This document shows, piece after piece, positions 57,831 through 64,000 of a DNA stretch of 64,000 bases. A program made the translations under genes and the position numbers. The notes below the pieces were generated by a model. The model worked only from the letters and a program-made list of their open reading frames with translations, was not told the DNA's origin and did no database searches. Position 1 is the first letter of the stretch. The number at the start of each line of letters is the position of its first letter. The stretch comes from Rhinolophus ferrumequinum (Eukaryota > Chordata > Mammalia > Chiroptera > Rhinolophidae): assembly GCF_004115265.2 (NCBI RefSeq), contig NC_046304.1, positions 28,367,331 to 28,431,330 of the forward strand, given 5' to 3'.

Positions 57831-58179
57831 GTTGCCCTGACCACAAAGTCGTGTTTGAGAACGTATGAGAGCCACGGAGGCTTGTTGGACAATGCTCCAC
57901 CATGGTATCAGAAAGCCAAGCAAATCATTTTGCCTTTTTCCAAGTTTGGGATAAGTTGTTCTTTTACGTGCAGTGCAGGACGTGAGAGGCCCCAGCATAA
58001 TTCGGGAAGCTAGAAGAAATGGGGGAAGTGATGAAGGATAAAGTATAAGGAGACTTGGGTCAATCTGGACCAGAATGCAGGATCCTGAGCTCGACTGCGG
58101 GCATGCTAGCAATTTAGGATTCATTGCAAGTGATGTGAATCCAGGGAAGAGGGTTGGGCAGACAGTCACATGACCGGAT

Positions 58180-60200
58180 CTGTGCCTCAGTTTTGTTACT
58201 TTGGTACAATGAAAGTGTCCTGCCTCTTTTTCAAAGCTAATTGCCTTGGCGACTAATTACTGGACCCAAACTAATAGGATGATAGCAGTCAGGCCCGGGG
58301 CAAGGAGGAGGCAAGATGCAAATGTGCTTGACAAAACTGAGGCAGGACAGGAAAATGTGGGAGAAAGAATGGACTAGAAATCATTCTTAGGAGCAAGGGT
58401 AGCTCAGACAGAGGGACACGGGTTTTATCATGCCGATTGCCTCACCATTTCTAATCAGGAAATTTCAGAATGACTGGTTAAAGGTCACATGCATGGAATA
58501 GGCGGAAAATTGCACTTCAGTCTTGGTTTGCTGTCTGGGGGCAAAGGATTCCATTTTGAGCCCATTACTTCTGTTTTTTAAACAATTTCCCCCTTTTGAT
58601 CAAACGCTCAGCCTGATGGATGTGATAAAAAATGTAAGGCATTAGTGCCACTCTCAGCTACTGCTCTGTAGTTCTTGTGGCTTTTTCTGATCCTCTGTGT
58701 GATTTCACGGGTGATGATGTTTTGCTTCAATTCACAGGCCACAGCTTCAGTTTCATAATCCTTAAATTGGTCCTTTTCATTGTTCCTTTTCTAAGTAACA
58801 GTCCAGTGTTACGGAGATCATTTACTTGGCACCATGTGTCCCTGAAAATAAGACTTAACCGGACAATGAGCTCTATCTAATGTGTCTTTTGGAGCAAAAA
58901 TTAATATAAGGCCCGATATTTATATTATATTATATTATATTATATAAGACCCAGTCTTATATTATAGTAAAATAAGACCGGGTCTTATATTAATTTTTGC
59001 TCAAAAGATGCATTAGAGCTGATTGTATGGCTAGGTATTAATTCGGGGGAAACACAGTAGTTAGCTGCTGCAAACACGGGTTAAAGTTTTGAGAGAATGC
59101 AACACTCTCCAAGGAGACATATGTTATAACTCTAAGCAGGATACTTCCCACTATTTGGAGTACATTTCAGAGTCATAGTCCCAAAGACCCAAACTGATCA
59201 GAAACACCTCTTAGGCCAAGTAGCCTGATCAGTGATTTTATGTAACTGATTTTAAGTTTCGACTTTCCCAGAAGTGCTAATCCAGGAACAGCAAGTGGTG
59301 TTGGCCACAGTACAGACACCTTGCTCAGCCAAAGATGGTCAAAGGCTATTCTTTTATCAAGAACAACTTTGGCCAGAGAGTCTAAGGATTTTTGTGCGGC
59401 AGCTATTGCCTTAATAACAGATTCTTGGAATATCTTTAAAAGGTAAGAAGAGATTTCTGATTATTGTCTCATTTGTACTCATTCCTAACCGAGGAAGTAG
59501 GGATCTGTCAAAGGGAATTATGAATGCCTCCTTTCCAGAACAATTAGGGGCACAGTTAGATAACCCATGAGGCAATACCCAGGTGTGCACCAGCCATCGA
59601 ATCATTCGGAGTCCCAAGGATGATAACCACCAAGAAGGTTAGGTTCCAGGAATTTCAGTTTCTGGAACACTTATAACATATACCTATGCAGACACTACAT
59701 AAAGAAGGCTCAATGTTACTTCTCATTTGACAATGTTTCCCATGTAATTTAGCATATCAAATAAACCCAAATTAGCTCAATATCTCCTTTTTTTCATACA
59801 GCAAGAGACAAATCCTTGGGGGAAATTTCAAAGTTAGTGTGGGGTCAAAAAATTGATATCCCATTCTGTTTTATTTTATTTTATTTGCAATCTCTTGCTT
59901 TTAACTGCACTTCTTAAATGATCTTATCTAATTGGAACATTCCCCGTAATGGCCATTGTAATTCTAGGTTGTTTTTAGTAAAACTTTGCTGTTTTGCTAT
60001 AGATATCTGCAACTTCTGGGACTATAGTTGTTATACATAAAATAAGCAGGTGCGCTGGAAGGTGGCCAGCTCAATTCTTTGGATATAAAGTATCCCACTT
60101 CTGTTAGCTAAGTCTTTGGGTTTCTCGGAGCTTGGGAGGTGCTCTACCGGTCCCCACCAGTATTTGTGGCTTTTTCTTCTGAGATTCCCATTAGCAATTA
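58180..60200 (-). mobile_element. Endogenous retrovirus fossil, env transmembrane and possible LTR part
   Basis: The minus strand around 59200-59620 has scattered likeness to a retroviral envelope transmembrane subunit. The block about 58330-58600 could be LTR-derived. The element is heavily broken, carries a MITE at 58833-59058, and its limits are approximate. Family not fixed (class I-like is a guess). Old. Confidence 0.45.
58833..59058. mobile_element. Foldback MITE (copy 2)
   Basis: Same family as 24028-24308: starts catgtgtccctgaaaataag and ends attcgggggaaacacag. It has mirrored cttttggagcaaaaattaat / attaatttttgctcaaaag arms and a short TTATA array in the centre. It lies inside the retroviral fossil, so it is younger than that. 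Confidence 0.85.
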
Positions 60201-60239
60201 ATCTTTATCTACCCAAAACAATACACAAATACGTGCACA

Positions 60240-60500
60240 TTAATATACTGGCAGTAATCAAGAGATGGTAAAGCATCGTGGCCTATGCGTGGAATTGCTA
60301 GGTCAAAGGGTACATGCTTTTATAATTTAGACAAATGTTGCCAAATGACCCGTTAGAGGTTTCTAACGGGTCATTTGACAAAGAATAGATCTTTTCTAGA
60401 AATTTTGGCAATCATGAATATTGTAAAGTAGATAAGCACACAGAATTGTGTACCTACCACCCAGCCTAATTAAAATACTATTAACACTTTGGTTCTGACT
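60240..60500 (-). repeat. Old L1M fragment, antisense, with foldback
   Basis: ggaattgctaggtcaaaggg, tacatgcttttataatttag and caaatgttgccaaatgaccc are antisense L1M text. They run into a perfect hairpin at 60342-60377. Confidence 0.55.
60342..60377. repeat. Perfect 16-bp hairpin
   Basis: caaatgacccgttaga (60342-60357), loop ggtt, and its exact complement (60362-60377). Confidence 0.95.
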
Positions 60501-61540
60501 CTTAGATTAGACTTGACCTAATCAGATTAGATCTAAGATCAGACTTTACATGAGATCTGACGCTTAGATTTGTGGTTTAGATGTAATCTTTTGTCCTTAC
60601 GCTAGGGCCCTTCTCTAAGGAAGGAAACAAGAATAGATAGGTAAACACTTAGAAGCCATCCACTGCTTAGGTAACTTGCCATATTTTGGAGTAGCAGTCT
60701 TCAGACTAGGAGTAAATATAGCCTGAGGAGTACTCCAACACTTTCTAAGGGTAGACAGGAATGAATGGTTTTAAGAGAATTGAGTTCCACATTTCTTTCT
60801 TTTACTTGTCTTTCCTACAACTGATTGCCTGAGAATGTGTGTTTTTGTTTTCCAAAAAAGAAATGCATCTCTTCTTCTCCCCTGCTCCTCATCTACATAG
60901 CTTCCCTGGCACCAACCTCACTGGTTTATTTGTTTCTACCAGATATTATTAAATTTAAATTAACTCTAAGGGAAAATATAGTGGATTCTACTGTAAATAA
61001 GGCACATAGCAGCAATCATTGACATACAAAATCTAGCAATACTCTGAAATTGAGAAAACAGCCGCATTTTAGGGAATTAACTCTTCTTTCTTAGATGTTG
61101 ATATACTTACTCTTCCAATTCTATTGTGTAATAATAAACGTAATTGATTTCAACTATCAGATTAAATTGCTAATAAATCTGTATATAACAGTTCACAAAT
61201 GTTCATCTCGCTAGCCATCTTTCACTTATATTCAGGACTTTGATCACAATCCCCACTTTTATGGAATTGTCATTTCTTACCCCAGTTTCATCTAATTTTA
61301 GCTCCATCAACCAGGCATCTCTAAATGTAAGAGTAAGTGGTATAATAATCGCTTAAGTCTTAGTAGAGCCCTCCCAGATACTGAGAAAGTGAAAAACTCG
61401 AGTGAGTGGGTAAATACTCCTTTTGAAAGTCAGGTGATTCCCAATTCTTTGTTTTTAACATTATTAAACCTAACTGAATTTTTGGCTGATGTAGTATTGA
61501 AAATAATTTTTAAGATCCTTTTGTAGTTCATAAATGTGAT
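60501..61540. other. Intergenic DNA, nothing recognised
   Basis: AT-rich. About 60490-60560 is dense in ttagat/atctaa words. No gene or named repeat. Confidence 0.4.
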
Positions 61541-61634
61541 GATTGGGTGTTCACGCTTTTGCGTGAGATGTACCTCCCACAAACCTTGTTACGACATCGG
61601 CACATTACCCGTCTGACGTAAAAAAAAAAAGAAA
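61541..61634 (+). other. Unexplained 80-nt segment ending in oligo(A)
   Basis: A GC-richer segment in AT-rich surroundings. It has a 6-bp TTTT-loop hairpin (tcacgcttttgcgtga, 61551-61566) and ends ccgtctgacgt, followed by a run of A. It may be a retroposed small RNA or the end of a DNA transposon. I do not recognise it. Confidence 0.35.
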
Positions 61635-62079
61635 AACTAATAATAATTTTTAAAGAAAGATCTCTATATGATTTTAGCACTTAGCTTGGAAGGAGTTTAA
61701 GGAAATTGACTGACATTGTCAATAATATAAATCCTCTGTTTTTCTCTCCTTATATGAATGAACAAGTTTTCTCAGGACCTTACATCTATAGAAACAACAA
61801 AAAGAATGGGTCCAGAATTGATGGGGAGCCCTCTTATTTAGCAATGTTTATCCACAGAGACTTGTATTAATTAAAAAAACACAAACACACAGCTACATTT
61901 ATTTCCTTAATAAATGTTTCCATGTCCACTTTATTTCCCTGTGTAATAATTATGCACCAAAATATGTAATGTTTTATGCTATTTTGATCAATTGTGTACC
62001 ACTAATAATAGTAATGATAACTCAGTTGGAAGACCTAGAGTATTAGGGTCACAGGAAAATAAAACTTAAAAAGTTTCAA

Positions 62080-62240
62080 TGTGTATTCAGGGTATCAACC
62101 ACTTACTGGCTCAGTGACCTTGGGGAAGTTACTTAACTTCTCTGAACTTTGGGTTTTTTAATCTTCAAAATGGGAATAATAAGGGTTCGTAATTCATACC
62201 TTTGGCATGAAAACTAAAGGAGTTAATATATTATGTGGGA
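62080..62240 (+). repeat. MIR SINE fragment
   Basis: actggctcagtgaccttggg, gaagttacttaacttctctg and tcttcaaaatgggaataata are MIR core text. Confidence 0.75.
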
Positions 62241-62689
62241 GAATGGAATGGAAATTGGAATTTCTGATTTACTTACCTAGGGGTTAATAAAATGGCTTAT
62301 TTTCATATTTTAATGTGGATGGTGGTAGGTATTAGACCGCTAAGGTATTTAAATTACACTGAATACATTTAAGAGTGATTAATTTTTTAAATGTCAATAT
62401 TTACAATACACTAGAAATGACATCTTTTGCAACTCCTTATGAGGAATAATTTTGTCAACTAAATGTATTGGGAGTTTTTTTTTATTCTTTTACGTATATA
62501 AGCTAATGTCTTATATACCACTGTTGCGAACTGCTTGTTTATCTAGCGAGTTGCCTAAATTCGGACCCTACACAGCGCTCAGTAGGAAAGGAATAAAGGC
62601 ATTTCATTTATATGTCCTCTTCCCCAGCCCAGTGGTGAACAGAAGCGAATCAACCTCGCTCCGCGTTCTTTCCATCACGAATCCTGTAG

Positions 62690-62805
62690 TAGCCACTTGC
62701 CACCAATAGGTGGCACACGCTAAAAGGCTCCAGGGGGCGGGCCGCCAGAGCACGCCTCTGGGTAGCACTGTGGGCTCTCTCGGCTTCCGTTGAGCACCGA
62801 GCAAG
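62690..62805 (+). promoter_or_regulatory. COIL promoter / 5' UTR
   Basis: CpG-rich and TATA-less. It holds a CCAAT box (CACCAATAG, about 62701-62709), a GC box GGGGGCGGG at 62733-62741 and an ETS-type CTTCCG at 62784-62789. A YY1-like CAAGATGGC at 62802-62810 overlaps the start codon. This combination is common for housekeeping nuclear genes. CpG density continues through exon 1 into early intron 1. Confidence 0.7.
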
Positions 62806-63050
62806 ATGGCAGCCTCCGAGACGGTTAGGCTACGGCTTCAATTTGATTACCCGCCGCCAGCTACCCCACACTGCACGGCCTTCTGGCTTCTGGTCGACTT
62901 GAACAGATGCCGAGTAGTCACGGATCTCATTAGTCTAATCCGCCAGCGTTTCGGCTTCAGTTCTGGGGCTCCCCTCGGCCTCTACTTGGAGGAGGGGCTC
63001 TTGCCCCCCAGCGAGAGCGCGCGCCTAGTACGAGACAACGATTGCCTCAG
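62806..63050 (+). CDS. COIL: COIL (coilin) coding exon 1, partial gene
   Basis: Codes for 81 residues plus two bases, [20 protein letters not shown] through [12 protein letters not shown], nearly identical to the human coilin N-terminus. This region is the ubiquitin-like self-association domain that lets coilin build Cajal bodies, where snRNPs and snoRNPs mature. The start sits in a good Kozak context (CAAGATGG). The donor is CTCAG|GTGCGC with a phase-2 intron. Two or three substitutions against human are visible (GAPLG for GAFLG, LEEG for LEGG, PPSES for PPAES, from memory). The rest of the gene lies beyond the right edge. Confidence 0.96.
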
Positions 63051-63969
63051 GTGCGCGCGGGGCGGGCGTGCGGGGGTGATGAGGTAGGCGGCGGGCCGGG
63101 GACGCGCCTGCGCACGCCCGGGGGCGCCTCAGTCTCCCGGGCACCGCAAGTGGGTGTGGGGCGAGTGGGGGTGTGGATGGGTGGGACTCTCAAACTGCTC
63201 ATGCATCACCTCCCAGGGAGTGTAGTCAGGTGTGAGGCTCAGGAATCTGCATTGTAACGAGCATCCTTCCTCGGATGCTTCTGATGCGAGTGGATAGTGG
63301 AGCAAACTTGGAAAAACCCTATACGGGATCACGTGGATGGGCAGGGCCAGTGTTTTCTTTCAGCCTTGATGTAGCAAACGCTCACCTCGCTTGGCACTGT
63401 GTTACGTCTGCTGGATGCAGCTGTGCCTGAAACCCGGCCTCCCCTGGCGGCTCGCAGGGTCAGGTGCGGGAGACCCCAAACAGGAACAGTCACGTTTCCT
63501 TCATGATGTGCGGGTTGTCCAACCTCAGTGCTCCTGCGATATCCCCTGAGATTTATGGGGGTCATTCTGTGTCTCACCTGGGCGGTTTGTGGTTCACTTA
63601 AATAGGTGTTTGGGACCGCTGGGGGTTGTCCATTGGGGAACAAAATAGTTTTAAGTGTGTCTTTGGAAATTAAAAAAAAAATGATACTGAGTATCGAGGA
63701 GCAATTGTGGTATGAATCGCTTACATGTGGTTGATTTGTCTCAATAAAATGTTGACATGATCATTTCAATTTGGATTCATACCTCGGAGTGATTTATTCC
63801 GAGTTTCTTTTTCAAGCTTCGGTTGCAGTGAAAAATTCTAGTTGTGAACCAGGCTACTTCGCTCTTGCTTGCCGTTTGGTTGGCTGTCCTTTCCCCAGAG
63901 CGTGTCAGATTCATAAGATTTCTTCAGAATATCAGGGAATTTAATTTGGAACAATTTCTCCAGCTTGGA

Positions 63970-64000
<31 letters not shown>
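63051..64000 (+). other. COIL intron 1 (start)
   Basis: Follows the GTGCGC donor. The first 100 bases remain CpG-rich; after that the sequence is ordinary and unique-looking. The window ends inside a (TG)n run. No exon is recognised in it. Confidence 0.8.
63970..64000. repeat. (TG)n microsatellite at the right edge
   Basis: A TG run with one interruption that continues beyond the window. Confidence 0.9.

Noticed and set aside
58180-60200. Possible domesticated envelope gene
   Set aside because: The retroviral likeness is scattered and broken with no maintained reading frame; it is a fossil.
1-64000. CRISPR arrays, operons, riboswitches, bacterial elements
   Set aside because: Spliced genes and mammalian repeats fill the window; no regularly spaced identical repeats or prokaryotic gene organisation occur.

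Overview
The window is vertebrate nuclear DNA from a placental mammal. It holds split genes with GT-AG introns, CpG-rich promoters and many interspersed repeats. The young repeats point to a bat, most likely of the horseshoe/leaf-nosed group (Rhinolophoidea). They are tRNA-headed SINEs of the type known from those bats, L1 copies ending in a typical bat L1 3' tail, and two foldback MITEs. The order is inferred from remembered repeat families, not from a search.

Only two protein-coding genes can be supported, in head-to-head orientation. SCPEP1 (retinoid-inducible serine carboxypeptidase) runs right to left from its ATG at 56612 to its stop at 29108. All 13 coding exons are present and intact and encode 451 residues, with catalytic Ser166, Asp370 and His430. 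COIL (coilin, the Cajal-body scaffold) starts at 62806 on the + strand; only coding exon 1 (to 63050) and the start of intron 1 are inside. The same divergent pair is found on human chromosome 17q22.

Layout: 1-28.7 kb is intergenic DNA downstream of SCPEP1 (MIR, L2, L1M, MaLR and ERV LTR fossils, a SINE, a MITE, microsatellites, an exact 70-bp tandem duplication). 28.8-56.6 kb is SCPEP1; its introns carry L1, L2, MIR, hAT-type elements and SINEs, including an L2 > L1M > young L1 nest in intron 3. 56.6-56.8 kb is the GC-rich SCPEP1 promoter with a CLEAR-type E-box. 56.8-62.7 kb is the intergenic gap (L2, a retroviral fossil, a second MITE, an unexplained 80-nt oligo(A)-ended segment). 62.7-63.1 kb is the COIL CpG-rich promoter and first exon.

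The two genes have unrelated jobs (lysosomal/secreted peptidase; nuclear body scaffold). Nothing seen links them beyond adjacency. I found no undescribed multi-gene system. The more unusual signals are two L1 3'-end copies that start at the same nucleotide, the lysosomal-type E-box, the foldback structures, and the oligo(A)-ended segment near 61.6 kb.
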